Below, in pieces: positions 34,478-48,409 of a DNA stretch of 64,000 nucleotides. The notes under the pieces were generated by a model that ran no database searches, was not told where the DNA came from, and was given only the letters and a program-made list of their open reading frames with translations. Origin of the DNA: Lithospermum erythrorhizon (lineage: Eukaryota; Streptophyta; Magnoliopsida; Boraginales; Boraginaceae); assembly GCA_019722365.1 (NCBI GenBank), contig JADFUC010000434.1, forward strand, positions 31,106-95,105. Direction: 5' to 3'. Within the stretch, counting starts at the first letter, position 1; each line of letters opens with the position of its first letter. Both the position numbers and the translations under genes were made by a program.

Positions 34478-37400
34478 TTAGAAATCAAAACTATAACGAT
34501 GAGAAGAACTGAAATCATCTCCTGACAAGCCTGATCCCTTACCCAGCCTGACTAAAGACTGCACTACTTCTGACATTGGTGGCCGGAAAGATGGTTCCGA
34601 CTGAAAAAAAGAAAGGAAGGCCAGATGTCATCAGGTGTGAGAGGGAGTAAACAATATAGCTATAATGAATTCCATTTGAGTTGGCTAAATTTCATATTAA
34701 GTACTAAGATACTGTTCTTATTCAGAGTGGAGAAAGAAACACATTCTCACCTGAATGCATCGAGCAATCACATCAGCAAATCGAGAAAGAGATTTGGGAG
34801 GATATAACCCACATAATGCAGGATCAACCATCTTGTCCAAGGCATCTATTTCATGAAGCTGGGGAGAAGCCCACTGGACAAGCAGCTGCTCTTTTTTAGC
34901 TCTTGTACTGATATGAAGAGAAGAGGAGAGAAGAGCTTCAGAGAAATAATTTTATATGATATGGAAAAATTAAGCACATACTCCATCTGGCAGAAAGACA
35001 AACCTATCGTAAGGCTTGCGACCTGTCAAGAGCTCCAACATCACCACCCCGAAGCTGTAGACATCGCTCTTAACAGTGAAAGCTGAAGGGTTTGTGCACT
35101 CCGGAGCATTATATCCATTCCCGAGATTTTGGCTAGTCCTCTGAGTAAGATAAAGTAGGATTAAGAAGAATTCAAGAACAATCCTACAAGAAACAACTGG
35201 TGAAATCAAAGATGACCAAATAGATTCAATAGCTAATAAAATGTAATTTTATCTTTAGGTTTGATCATACCATGCTCAGTCGAAAGACAGAATAGTGTAA
35301 GAAAATGGATAACACAAGAAAGCCATTTTTTATTCTGCAAGAAAACAAAAGCCACAGAATATATTGTACAGCGGCCATCAGATTCATAACTAAACCGAGT
35401 TTTCATGATTTAATGAGTTTCACTTTATAAATTTGGTTAGCTTCATATGAAAGAAAGCAGCCATCAGCATAATGTCAGGAATAAGTCTAGAGGTTCTCGG
35501 ATCATGTTGAAGCATGAGCTAGTTCTGTCCACTGAGCAAACATCCTTAACTCAAAGTTTGACAGTCACAAGTCTTCCATTTTATTAAGGATTTCCACTGT
35601 TATATCAAATCACAAGTAATTGATTAACCAAGAATGCTGCTCTCCTATCTAAATTCCCCAGAGCTACAGTGATTTGCATAAAAGCCAGTTAACAATACCT
35701 CACCTCATACCTTAACTATTTTCAGTGAATGAAGTCAAAAGTGTCCAGAAAGAAATATATTTTCCTTATTTAACATTGCATCTCCTAAACACTTGTTTGC
35801 CTGACTAGATTACCTATAAGACCTGTTGTATATCCTCTAAACCTTGTTCTAGCACCTGCTTTATATGCATTGGTGTAAAAGAGAAGGAAAATGTGTAAGA
35901 ATATTCATATCTCACAGGCTCACACCCATTCCTTTCTCCTCTAACGATATGTAAGTTCAGTAATTTTTAGGGAGAGAGAGAGAGAGAGAGAGATTGTAGT
36001 GAAGATCATCAAACTAGCAACATCTTGATTACTCTGCCTGTACAAACTTTGCGGTAACATATATAACATAGAAGATAAGGTATCATACACAATAGCAAAG
36101 GTTTATATTGATTTACAAATGTTTGATGAAACCTTGCCAGACCACAGTCAGCGAGGCAAGGATTTAGCTCAATATCAAGAAATATATTAGAAGACTTGAT
36201 GTTCTTGTGAAGACATGATGGCGAACAAGCCTCATGCAAGTACCTGAAGATTAAGCATAAGTCAGAGACTGCTAAATACAATGTTCATGGTTATGGAGGT
36301 ATAATTTCAAACGGTATAAAGATATAAAAGTTATAGTAACAGAACCCGCGAGCTTTATTATGTTTAAAAGAGTTGATCCTTCAGATTAACCTTGCTGGTT
36401 ACCCAAATTTTTGCTCAACTGGTAATGCAAGCTTAAATTCAGAAAATGGAGATTCATGTGAAGAAAACAACCACTACTTACTAAAGAAAAAATTATATTA
36501 AAAAAAACCATAACATAACTCATTGCCTGGTTGTGTCTAGTATATACATGGATGAGTTAATCACAATTTTCTCCTCCTTACTTTTTCTCTCCCACTAGCT
36601 TATTAGGGAATAACTTTTTGTTCTCCGTATGTCTATGAAAGAGCTCCAGATAAGACAAAAGTCAATGGTTTTTAACCAAAACCACCAATTACTCCGAAAT
36701 GGATTGAGAAACAGTACATTGAGAATGCTATTGAAAATGAGAATAGTATGAATATACTCCGTATGAAATAAGAATTTCACTCGTCTTAGTTACGCGTAGA
36801 TGAGTTTCATAGAATATCAAATAAGAAAGCAACTCACTCAACCGCACGGGCGGAGCCTAAAGCGATTCTGACCCTTGTGTTCCAGGTAAGTGGTTTACTG
36901 AAGTCATCTGACATGTGCAGGAACTCATGAAGAGAGCCATTAAGGTAAAATTCATAGACCAACATATTTTGTCCCTGTTCAGCACTATAGCCCACAAGTG
37001 GTGCTATATTTGGATGGTGGAGCTTAGATATTTCCGAGACAACGTCACTCAACATTTGTCTTTTGTCTCTTTGGAAAAATGAGGAGTCTATCTTCTTTAC
37101 AGCTAGAACCTACAGCACAAGACGAAAACTCAGTTAATTAGAAAAACACTTTTTTAAAGAAGATGTAAATTGAAATCCACAAATTCAAAAGAAAAAAGAA
37201 ATAATGATTTTTCATTAACGAATGTAACAACCATCTTGATTGCTGACAACATGGAATGAGGAGTTTCTTATGTAACATCATGACCTCAATATCTAATTAG
37301 AAAACGTGAAGGAGCTCTCCCAAGGAAAACTTTGTGCTCAGAGAGAAATATTAGGTCTTGAATAGAGATCCCAACTAAGGTCATATTACTAACATACGGG

Positions 37401-40400
37401 AACTTTGAGAAAGGATGGTAACATTTTGGAAGTACTCAACTCCAAGTCATAAAACATAAAGACACAATTTAACCTAAAGTAGATATGTGCAGACATTATG
37501 GGCTTATGATAATTTAACTCCAAATTGTGTCATGCAATTCTATCTTATAACAAAAGTATTCGCCAGCCGCTGAGACGAAAGTGTGGCTGTCACAGAAACG
37601 ATAATCACACTCAAGAAAAATCAACAAGCACTTGAAAAAAAGATATTAGAAGGTATCAATGATTCAAGCCCCCTCTGTAAAATTAGAGCTGCATATCCTC
37701 AAATCAGATTGTTGGTTCTAAAATAACATACTGACAGAAATACAAGGAGAAAATACGTGGTATATGATGAATAATACAACTGAAATAGAGATGTATCATT
37801 TACCCTTCCATCCGAGTACTTCGCCTTATACACTCGACCTATTGATCCCTCACCAATGAGGCGGCTAGTTGCAAAGTTAGAAGTGAGAGTTTGCAGCTCA
37901 GACAAAGAATAAGTGGAAACTTTTGTTGAATTCCTCTTAGTGTTCGCCTGCTCTGTGAATTCATTATCATTGAAAGATATGGCATAATCTTCAGATGGGG
38001 CTTTATGTTTTTTTGAGTGAACAGCAGTCAAGGCCTTCTTTGCAAATGTATCAGTTGAATCAAAAGACATCTGTTCTGTAACCATCACAAGAATTAAAGT
38101 CGTTCAGTTGAAAGAAATAAAAGCAATGTAGTCAGAATAATACCCAGCATTCTCATCTGCTATAGAAAAAATATTATATTCTGCCGATGTTGCTTTATAC
38201 ATACTTCTAATGGAAACAGGCGATGAATAGAAGTTCAGAGCATTTATTACTATCTTCGCTCAATGAGAGAGTGTCAAATACTTTTAGGAAATGATTTGAA
38301 AACTGAGCCAATTTGTTCATTTTTTAGCATTATAGAGGAGACCTGTCACTCACTCACCCCCACTTGGTGGGATAAGGCTTGGATTGGTTTAGAGGAGAGC
38401 TGTCACCCTTCTTATACTTTAGAGGGTTAAACCAGACCAGACTAAGCATTCTTTCACTGTGAGGGGCTAGCTAATGCTAAGGGGTTTATACATAAACTAA
38501 CAACCCTTCAAAGAAATCTTAAGAGGGAACATCTTTAGAGGCATTAGCATGTTAAATGTATGGAAAGCTACTCTTTCATTTTTCTGCTGCACATTCTTCC
38601 CTGACCTAATCTACTTTTATAGACAGAAACCTTTTGAAAAAGTTTGTATGAGATAGAGAAAGAGGGAGGGATTCTAGGAACACTAGTTACCTCTAAAGCT
38701 CTTGTCGATTTGAATATGCGCGTCATTTCTTAACTCATGAGAATGAAGTGGAGTGGATGAGCTACACCGACTTATCCTCTCGTCATCAAAGAAATGGGAT
38801 GGAGAGGAGCGCTTTCTTTTAGCAATCAAACCAAGCACTATCCCAATTACCAGGAGGACCCCCACTACTATTGCAGCAATGACTATACCACTATGAACAC
38901 CATAACCATTTCCTGAACCTGAAGGCCTGCGGGACTTCTGCCCAGGGGGTGGAGGTGGAGCTTGCCCAGATGACCAAGAATTCCCATTTGTTCTAAAGAT
39001 GTTTTGGAAGTAAGAAAAGGAAGAATCATTCCACAAAATACTGGTAGTCAAATACTTACTTCAGTTTTTTTATCCCTTTCAACTCATCAGGAATCCAGCC
39101 TGTGAATCGGTTATTTTCAACATTCCTGACAGTGACCCAATAAGCATGCATAAGTGTTCAGACCAAATGACATTTTCATGCTGAAGTGAGAAGTGCCATG
39201 ACATTATAAGGCAAAACCGATGATCATTAAGGAGAATAAGCAGTATGATCTTTTTATACAAGACAAACCAATATGAGATATAAGAAAAATTTAATCATAA
39301 TAAATTAACACAAATTTCGACATATTTCCTTGTTTTATCATATTCAATTATATTTTTTGATATATGACCTTACTACACCACAGCTTTAATGAATATTGAC
39401 CATAGAATGGAATGGTTGAGAAACGAGATGAAGCATGCAGTTTATACTAAGAATCAAACCAGTAGCATATCAATTGACTTCAGTATTTACCACACATAAA
39501 GGGCAGCCAGTTTATCTTTTATCTGGTGAAAATATTAGTTAGTGGGATAATTTCCGATCTGAAGTAATTGAATATTCTGCAGCAGTTACGAGAAAATTCG
39601 GATTGGGGGCTGCTGAGCTTCCAAAATATCTGATGAATCTTTCACACAATCTTGGAGCAGTAATCTCCACTAACTCGCAAGTTAATTAAAGAAGACCAAC
39701 TACTAATTTATCAGCTGCCAACAAACTAACTGCTACAAATAAAATCTACTCAGATTGTGATTTCTTCTGTAATTGAGTCTTTTGAAATAGTACATCAAAA
39801 GAGGAGGGAAAAGGAAGTGTCCACTGGTGTCAAAGGAAAACTATAGTAATATATTTACTCCATGACTTGAATGCAGAAGAATTAGTGTCTTTCCAATCAT
39901 TTGAATCTGGTACTCCATAGTCCCTAAATATTACAATATTTGTCATTATTTGACTGCAGTTTTTTTTTGTTGCATCGTTTGAATTCGGTTTTAATGAAGG
40001 AATTGAATTGAGGTCCGATTTCTGCTAAATCATGTACATGAATCTAAGGATAACGAGAAACATTATATTTAGAAACTGAGAAAATAAACGAACACTCCTG
40101 GAAAAGCAAGGTGTCAAAATAAAGTGGTATAGAGGGAGTGTCCTATGGAGTCAAATATTTTTTATTCTCTGGCTCTTGGATTTAATGAAATAAATCAAAA
40201 TAGGTAACTATTATCTATTGTGAAGTAGTAGATAGTGTTTGCACTTCACTATTGGGTCAATTCGAAAATAGTCCCTATTATGAACTGCGTACTATCCAAC
40301 TTCCCCTTACCACTTAGGCAGGAGAATGTTCAAAGCTTTTCCTTTTTATGATTTTTTATCATATTTGTTGGGGCATGTTGATGTAGGGGGAGTATTGTTA

Positions 40401-42535
40401 GTCAATCCTAAGTAAGGAAGCAGCAAATATCTCATGTGAAATAGTGAACTGTGTTCTTTCATTTTTCCAATTTTTTTCTGTATGAACATATCTAATGGTA
40501 CCAGATAGAACCAACATCAAACTTTCAGATACTTGAGGCATTTCTATCTATCAGTCAGCCAAGGACAACAGTAAGAAAACAAGACCAAAAAAAAAGTTTA
40601 AATGAACATAAATTATGTGTACTGGGTAAATTTGAAAAGAAAAAAGCCTAGTACCAGAGGATGACATGTCATGAGACTTACAAATCATCAATAGGAAGAC
40701 TGGCAAGAACATCGATAGAACCAGTCAACTGGTTGTTCTGTAAATGCCTGCACAAATATATACACCCTATAAGCATTGTTGACCTTTATCTTTTCTAATG
40801 AAGTTAAGCCGCATTGTTGACTTACAATACAGTTAAGCTTGAAAGGTCTTTCATATTATGTGGCAAATCTCCAGACAGTTGATTGAAGGAAAGATCCCTG
40901 AAGATGAAAAATAAGGGGTATTGATTATTAAATCTAAAAAAATTATTGTATCACTTCATGACGAAAATAGACAAACAAACAGACATATAGAATACGAGTT
41001 CATGTTCATGATATGATGATGTTATTGCATTACATCCACTCTTCCTTACAGACTTCCTCCATTTCACTGATAAGTTTCATGTTTGTTGAAGAATCAATAA
41101 AAATGGTTCTGTGTGTTGATGCATCTTAATTTCACAACCAAAAGAAGTAAGCAGTGGTACTTTTCACATAAATATGACTCAAGCTAGATACTAATGAGCA
41201 GCATTATCAAGGTGCATCTACATATTACAAAGTAATACGATTGAAAAAAAAAAAGTGTTCTTCTATTACTTACAGCTCTTTGAGTTTAGACAGTTGACTA
41301 AACATCTCACTTAACTGTCCTTTGAGCTTATTTTGATAGAGTTTTCTGTCGAAAACCATAGGGAAAGAAACTTTAAAATTAAAACCTCTACAAAAAATGT
41401 AGTTTAAAGCATGAAAATCATTTGGAAGAAACCATTACAGAGTTTTGAGCTGGGACATCTGAGCAATCGACCAAGGGATACCGCCTGTTAATTCATTTCC
41501 AGAAAGATCTCTGTAATGCAAGTCCATAGTTTAGTGATAATCCCTAGCTGAATATTAAATAATCATGAAACCAACAGTAATGTTCTGGTTTGGTTCAAGA
41601 AAGCAGGAAATAAATATGATACATAAAATTATAAAAAGACTTCGTACTTAATGAACTGGAGAAAGATAATTTGCACTATTACTAGCGAATTCAAATGAAG
41701 GACCAAACCCTTTTGGTAACTCACATGTATTCTAACTTTTGCGGAAGCTGAAATGGTATATCACCTTTGAGGTTGTTCATGCTCAAGTCACTGTACTATG
41801 TCAAATTAAGTGTCGATTATAAAAGAGATGGACAGAACATAAGAATACTAGACTTTAAAAGAAGAACTACGCTGGCCTCACAAGTAAGTTACATCTTTCA
41901 TGTTTCCAAGCTGATAACCCATTGATCCGCTAAGCCCCAAATTATTCAAATCACTGCATATGTACAAGACAAGATGGAAGCCATAAACTTATGAACCGAA
42001 TGGATATTTTAAATATACATTCTACTTGTAACTGCCGAATCCATTTAAAAGACAAAACTAAGGGGAAGCATGACCAACATTTCAGTAACAGCTTGGCCTG
42101 AACACTTAATTCCTCTCCATGATTCACCACATGGATCACCTCCACTTGATTTCCAACCATCTAATTTCGATGGATTATTCATCGATGAAAACATAACATT
42201 GAGGGCATTAACTGGAACAAACATAGTTAAATAAAGAAGCATTACGCAACGTCAAATAGGATAAAATAAACGCTAGAATTTAAAAGGAAAAAAATAACCC
42301 ATCATTAATTATTCTTTAAAGTGATCATGAACAATTCAAATCATGTGAAGTAGTTGCATGATCAAACTCCAAAAATTCATGCATTTCATTAAATACCAAA
42401 TGGCATGCTTCATGAACATAAAAATAACAAAAGTGGGCAAAGATCCATACCATCATCTTTATTGGTCCCACATCGGACGAAAGGAAAAAAGAGGGGGATG
42501 ATGAGAACAACAAAAAATAAACAAAAATTAGCCAT
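34478..42535 (-). CDS. STRUBBELIG-receptor-family LRR receptor-like (pseudo)kinase, 16 exons, 697 aa
   Basis: Exons on the minus strand: 42535-42451, 42211-42079, 41953-41882, 41790-41725, 41510-41439, 41345-41274, 40897-40826, 40747-40682, 39125-39060, 38992-38691, 38075-37804, 37109-36838, 36243-36117, 35140-35004, 34907-34751, 34600-34478. They sum to 2094 bp in one frame. Residues 1-22 are a signal peptide (M-A-N-F-C-L-F-F), followed by the SRF cap ([12 protein letters not shown]), LRRs encoded one per 66/72-bp exon (about 73-234), a proline-rich stalk (A-P-P-P-P-P-G, 246-252), a membrane helix (about 270-292) and a basic stop-transfer. The kinase-like domain spans about 404-680: G-loop 410-415, K431, helix-C E452, H-K-N at 529-531 in place of HRD, D-C-G at 549-551 in place of DFG, A-P-E at 571-573. 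SRF proteins are plasma-membrane receptors; STRUBBELIG itself controls tissue morphogenesis and works without kinase activity. The C-terminus (R-P-P-M-S-E-V-V ... D-D-F-S-S-S) most resembles SRF1/SRF2 as I remember them. The exact member is not assigned. Confidence 0.92.
35972..35993. repeat. (GA)n microsatellite in SRF intron
   Basis: An uninterrupted GA tract of about 11 units lies in the 976-bp intron between exons 13 and 14. It is a likely polymorphic site. Confidence 0.95.
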
Positions 42536-43250
42536 AAGCCATTATTTTTCTATATCATCATTGCAAAATGATAATATATAATTGAACAACTAGATTCTTG
42601 ATACAAAAGGGTTCCAAGAATAGGAAAATTGGTTGAATGTTATATATTGCTAGAAGAAATATTTGATTTAAAAAAAAAATGGAATAATCAAAAGAAAAAG
42701 GAAAAAGAAAAGAACCAAATGGCAATTCGAATTTCACATATATGAGTTGAAGGAGGAGAAAAAACATAGTCCTAAAACATTGGATAACCACTCAACCAAA
42801 ATGTCCAATTGCAACAATATAAACATACTCCTCATGCCAAAAATATATTTCACTTAGATTTTGAATATCAAAATCAACAAACTTCGTGGCTTTATTGATA
42901 CACATAATTCTGATTTCAATTACTTTAAACATATTAATAGTAATATTTATTAAAAACACTGAAATTTGATATACTTTCCACCAAATATTATATAAATATT
43001 TTTCACTAGGCAATTCTATTCAGGATGAATTTTGTATGTCATATTTAATGTTATATGGTTCTCGATATATTGAAATAAAACAAAATGGTTCACTACCCTA
43101 TTCATTCTTCGTATCACTTTGAAAACAAATGTCCTGTTATCACATGCAAAGTTGAGTACTTAGCAGAAGCTGCTTCTTTACCGTTCCAGTGAGCTATTAA
43201 AAAGACATTGTTTGATTTGAGGAATGAAAATGAAACAAGACTAACATGTA
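42536..43250 (-). promoter_or_regulatory. 5' flank of the SRF gene
   Basis: This region precedes the SRF start codon. On the minus strand a tatatattatc TATA-like stretch lies only about 30-45 bp upstream of the ATG (plus 42569-42580). The true core promoter could also be farther up. No other gene was recognised. Confidence 0.35.
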
Positions 43251-44535
43251 GGCTTTGTAAATGAATCACAGCTTCGGTTCAATTCGCGTATTCAGTTTAA
43301 AATAGTTCGGAGTTCGATGATGCCAAGCGTGGGGAGGCGAGCCTTGAGATGTAATATTCGTAGGGCCGAGCCGAGCCGTTGGCAGCGGCTCGATCCATTT
43401 CCTACATAAGCCCAATAATATTAATATGTTTACTTGCTTTTTAAGTAATTAATCGCTTATAATTAAAGGTTTTGATTCAAATGACTTCATGGCCAGCAAC
43501 CTTATAAGTTATAACTTCTCAAACCCGCTTTTTCAATGGCCACTTATAGCCCTTAAGCTTGTAAGTCGCCAAATCGCGCCCCCCCTTCCACTACAACCCG
43601 GTAACACATCCTCCCAATCTCCCCAATATAATTTTAAACATTTCTTTTTTACAATTCCTCTAAAAACCAACTGAAATTGAAACAATTGCATTTAAAAGAA
43701 CAAGAGTGAAGATCTAATGGTGTGCATGTACAATTATTCGGTGGTATTTAATTTTTTGGTAGGATTCGATTAAGGTATTACAATCCGATGGTATTGTTTA
43801 TGTAATTATTTTTATTCAACTTTTCTTTTTGGTTCAATTGGTATTGTTGAGTTCAATTGTTATTTTGATTTTGATTTGTATTTGAATTAGATATTCATTT
43901 TTTTATTTTAATTAGGTATTTGAGATTAGATATTCAATTTTATTTTTAATTACAGATATTCAATTGTTTTTTTTAATTAGGTATTGATTTTTTTTTCAAT
44001 TGTTTCAATTAAATGTTGTTTTGGTTGATTTTTTTTTAATATACCGAGCCGAACCATTTCGAGCAGTTCCTTCCGAATCATCCCGAACCTCGAGCCAAGC
44101 ATTGGTTGTTGAGATTCGGCCGAATCGAGCCTTTGATTTGAACTTTCACAAGCCGAACTCAGAGCCTTATGATATTCGGTTCGATTCGGCACCTTTACCG
44201 CCTACTAACATGCAGATACCTTAAAACATGCATCAACTCCAAAATGTGGGATTTGAGAAATAAGAATGATGATTAAGTTTGTTGCTGGCTTCAGATCAAC
44301 TCCAAAATGTACATATTTTTTAATTAAAATTGCTTTACCAAGCAGCCCCAAAGTACATAATAGTGCAGGTACATTCGTGGCTCGTTTGAATCGATTTGCA
44401 TTCGACACATCATAAGTTTTTAGATGAATAATTTTTTAAATGAGAATATTAATTTGCAATTTCAAATCAACCAGCAACCTACTTACGAATATCAATTTGA
44501 TAGTTAAGTTTCATAATATGAAAGTTTTTTATAAC
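43251..44535. other. repeat-like sequence with gccgagcc/ttcggttcg motifs, no gene seen
   Basis: Repeated phrases such as ggccgagccgagccg, gccgaaccatttcgagc, gattcggccgaatcgagcc and ttcggttcgattcgg occur at 43.26-43.40 and 44.04-44.21 kb. They flank a T-rich stretch with attaggtattt repeats (about 43.86-44.0 kb). They look like subterminal repeats of a hAT-type element, but no end was fixed. Frames on both strands are shadows of the motif array. Confidence 0.4.
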
Positions 44536-44715
44536 TTCTACTTATCGATCCGACCCAAAAAGTGACCGGCCAGGGCCTATTTCCTGAGCAGTGGGCAGGT
44601 GTAACATGTTCGGCCGGACCCAAGACCTTATGCCCAATTTGGGCCGGACCCGCCGTTTAGGGGCAGTCCCACAGTCGAGGTGCATGTATCGGAGGTTGAC
44701 ATGGTACGTTTGGAG

Positions 44716-45612
44716 TTAACGGTACCACGTTTATAAGATTTACAATTTTTATTTTTTGCTTAAACGGTACCCCGTTTGGATTTAACGGTGTACCGTTTAT
44801 GTCGTTAAAACTTGCTTAAAATTGAACAAATAACATTTGCTTAAAAATTGACCAAATAACATTTCTAATGAAATAGCTTTTTATTAATACTTCAAATAGG
44901 TAGTTTTAAAGATCTGAGACCTTTTCTCATGACTTTATTATGCCATACATACGGACAACGACTACGATACAATGATTATGTTCGGAGTCCTTCGAGGTGA
45001 AATTTGAAAGTTACAAAGTCACCAGCGGTTAGGTTGTGGCGTTCCACAAATCGAGGCCACCCATCCGTGGAAATAAACATGAGGTATTGTTTGATGCCAT
45101 CCTCGAGCCTTCCATTTTTCGATTTTGACGTCACAAAGCTCGCCATCAACGGCTAAACACACTCACCGGCCACAAAAGTTGACACACTTCGAACAAAAGG
45201 GGTAGCACGATCACTTTCGGTGATGGATCTACCTTAACCTTGGAAAAACCTCTTAAGGCGACAACTTTCCTACGGAATTTCTTCTCTTGGAGGCATAGTA
45301 AACTTGTGATTTGTGAACTTGTAGATTATTAAAAATAAAAAATGAATCTGTTATAGATCGAGAAAAGCTTTCACACATTTTATATTGGTACAAAGTTTAA
45401 GCAACGGTATCACTCCAATTCATAGCGGCCTCTTGTGTCTTCGTTATTACCTTTTGGATGAAGCGGTACCACGTTAATGTTCAACGACTACTTTTTATGA
45501 GCTTTTATGATCACACGTGGTACCGTTTGGTTGAAACGGTACCCCGTTTATTCCAAACGGATATATTTGTACTAAACGTGGTACCATTTCATCCAAACGG
45601 TACCACGTTTGG
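44716..45612. repeat. clustered aaacGGTACCacgttt motifs
   Basis: Eight near-palindromic copies occur: around 44721, 44764, 44786, 45465, 45521, 45538, 45582 and 45598, in both orientations (aacggtaccacgttt, aaacggtaccccgttt, aacggtgtaccgttt, cacgtggtaccgttt, taaacgtggtacc). Related single copies sit near 48374 (aacgtggtagcgtta) and 52118 (aagcggtaccgttaat). Such clusters fit subterminal transposase-binding sites. Confidence 0.75.
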
Positions 45613-45968
45613 TCCCTGCAAAAATGTGATTCTAAGGAATATTACTTCATTTTCTTCCATCAGTCTAAGTGGTATCACATCATGGAGAGCTCTACATAAA
45701 AGGGAAACCTTGCTCCGCCCGTTTTTCACAACTTTAATCATTCTTAAGCAATCTCAAATCAACAACAATCACTTTCTAAACAATTACAATATTCATTACT
45801 TGTTTGTTTTTGAAGTCTAAAATTTTATTAAGTCTAAGTTCAATCGAAGTCTAAGAATTCTTTTTCAAGTACCATTGGAATTGTTTATTTACAATCTACA
45901 ATCTTACCTTGCTCCATCTCCGGTTCGGTATTATCTATCATCTTTTTTTTATTGTGATATTTGTTCTT

Positions 45969-48165
45969 CTAAATTAATGGCATCAAAACGTAATCTTGGT
46001 AAAAATGTTCAAAGTGAAATTGGTAGTGCTAGTATGTCTAATGATTATGTTAATCTAGAGGATGATAATCGTATTGATGAACTACCCGTAATTAACTCTC
46101 AATCTAGTGCTACAAACACACTTTACTAATGAAAGGAAAACGTCATTGATTTAGCAATATTTTGTGGACCGTGAAAATCAAAAAGCAACTTGTATAGATT
46201 GTAAGAGAGCTCTATCATGGAAAAACGAGATGGGGGGTAAAGGAGAAATCGGGTCATCTTGCTAGACACTTATCCGAGGTCATAAGATGTTAAGGATGGC
46301 GGTCTTGAGGGGTGGTACACAAGAAGCTTGATAAATATCAAGCCGGCGACCTTTTTCTTTTAATATTTTGACATAGGATGGAAACTATAGAAATTTGTAA
46401 TCACAGCAGTTCTTTTGCCTTTTAATCATTGTGATGGATGGCGTTTCACTAGTGGATTCAAAGGTCGTTAATCCCCGAGACTAACCGTATGCCCGTACTA
46501 CTTTGCGAACTTATGCTTATATTTTAAAAATGAAAAAGCTCTTTCTAGGTCGCGACTCTTTCGACTTTGCCTTATAAAATGTGTTTGACTAGTGATATTG
46601 GTGTCTTTACGAATTTTGATATAATGTGTGTAACATGTCATTGGATTGATAAAGATTGGATCTTACAAAGGAGAATTGTATATTTTAGATCAATTGCTAA
46701 ACATAACAATATTTAAATTTCGGAAGGTATACTCGTATGTTCCGAAAATTACAAATGTTTGAATAGGATTGCTTGATTTCATTTGATAATGCGTGCATTA
46801 ATAACGTTTCAATTGAAAGGTTAAAGGTACCATTAAACCGGTTGCAGTAATTTTTTCATGTTAGATGTTTATGTCCGTCATGATTAGTTGCTAAATACGG
46901 AATAAAGAAAGTTGTTTTGGGATAAAGGTTTATTTCACCAATCACATTAAGACCGTTAATTTTTTGTTAATGGCGGTGTAAGAAAACAGAATATAAAAAT
47001 TAGTTGAAGAGACTTCCGGCAAAGTTTAGGGAAATTAATTTTGGATTGTGAAATTAAATGGAACTCGACTTATAATCTACTAGTTCGTAAAATTCATAAA
47101 GAAAGTATAAAGAAAAGAAATCACAACATTTTATGACAAGTATGCTCTGGTTGGTGAATATTATGTTCCGCTTACATATAGTAAGCTGAAGGAATTATTG
47201 TTATGAATTGCTTAAGTTTCTAGAGCCAATTAAAGATTATACTAAAGTTTTTTCAACTCAATATCATCCAAACATTCATCTTTCTTTAGAATGTGTTGTT
47301 AATCTTTCCATTCATATGACTAAACATAGAGATGAGTATGTTGTTAGAGATATGGTTCCGAATATGGAAGATAATTTTTAAAAATATTTTCATCCTATAC
47401 CACATGAATATGCAATTGGTGCAATAATGGATCTTAACTTTAAATTAAGGTTTTTTCATTTCTACGTAGATTAGCATTATAAAGCTTTAATACTTGGCTT
47501 TTGTCGAGCTAATGAATTTTGATATTAAAAATATAAATATGGAATTGAAGCATTGTATAACATGTATGGTAATACCGATAAGTATGGACAAGGCAGACCG
47601 CGCCCTCAAATAGTGTACAAAGTTTTAATGTGCCTTGAGTTAAAATCTGAAGTCAACATGATCACCTTAGAAATGCTTTACTATTATTAGGTGAAAATAA
47701 TCTACTCCACTTTACAAGACACGAATGAGTTGACTGTATTTAACTACTAACTTTGAACTAAGGCAATATAATGATAAAAATCACTTTTTTGATATAATAT
47801 TAAAATGGTGGGCGAGCAAAAGGAAGACTTGTTTCCGGTATTGTCTAAGATGGAAAAAAAGAAATATTTTCTATACCTATGTCTATAATAGCTAGTGAAT
47901 CCGTATTTAGCATGGTGAAACTATAATACACTCAAAAGACGTTCAAGACTTACAAGCTCGATGATTGAAGTATGTGTGTGTGTGTGTCAAGGATTGGATG
48001 ACCATCGGCGTCGGATCACCGAAGATCAAGACACACTCATAGAACAAAAACAAAAGATATGTTCGACGATCTTAGTGATATTGAGGAAGAAATTGAAGAA
48101 GAAGAGAGCAACACATTAGACAATGAAGGCGGCTTCCGACAAAGAGAGAGTCGAAGATGAATTAG
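45969..48165 (+). pseudogene. hAT transposase pseudogene (BED finger to dimerisation domain)
   Basis: It opens M-A-S-K-R-N-L-G-K (45978) and soon reaches a BED-type finger relic (C-I-D-C-K near 46183 and a later H-L-A-R-H-like run). Internal pieces include H-W-I-D-K-D-W-I-L-Q-R-R-I (46640-46678), D-C-E-I-K-W-N-S-T-Y-N-L-L (about 47047-47085) and a C-terminal I-L-K-W-W-A near 47800. These are the hAT core D-x-W-x-L-x-K/R-R-I, R/K-W-N-S-T and dimerisation W-W blocks. Dozens of stops and shifts make it inactive. Confidence 0.8.
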
Positions 48166-48409
48166 TTTATGATGGTTAGATTTGTATAGTTTCTATTCGT
48201 GTAAGAAGAGTCGAAGTGAACCCGTGTAAACTTCGGCATGAGGAGTATAAAGCGTAGCAGTTAATAATAAAATGTCTAATTTGTTTCAATTACAAGTATG
48301 TATACATTTTGTACCTCAAAATGCCATTAAAAGTCCCACCACCTTGTTATTAACGTCCACACGTTTGATTATAACGTGGTAGCGTTATTGATAAGCGATG
48401 TGCTAAACT

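Larger units (their letters stand above)
44540..48400 (+). mobile_element. degenerate hAT (Ac-like) DNA transposon
   Basis: The element holds a decayed transposase at 45969-48165. A GC-rich head is near 44555-44670 (gggccggacccgccg), a type of sequence often seen at Ac-like hAT ends, and GGTACC-centred motifs lie between head and transposase. Terminal inverted repeats and the 8-bp target duplication could not be fixed, so both ends are approximate. Confidence 0.6.

Noticed and set aside
39780..40150. Possible Stowaway MITE in the large SRF intron (tactcc and gagggagtg phrases)
   Set aside because: The two ends do not form a convincing inverted repeat, so no element is called.
45458..45820. 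Open frame of 120 codons beginning M-K-R-Y-H-V-N-V
   Set aside because: It reads through the GGTACC motif cluster and has no domain; it is a chance frame in the hAT subterminal region.
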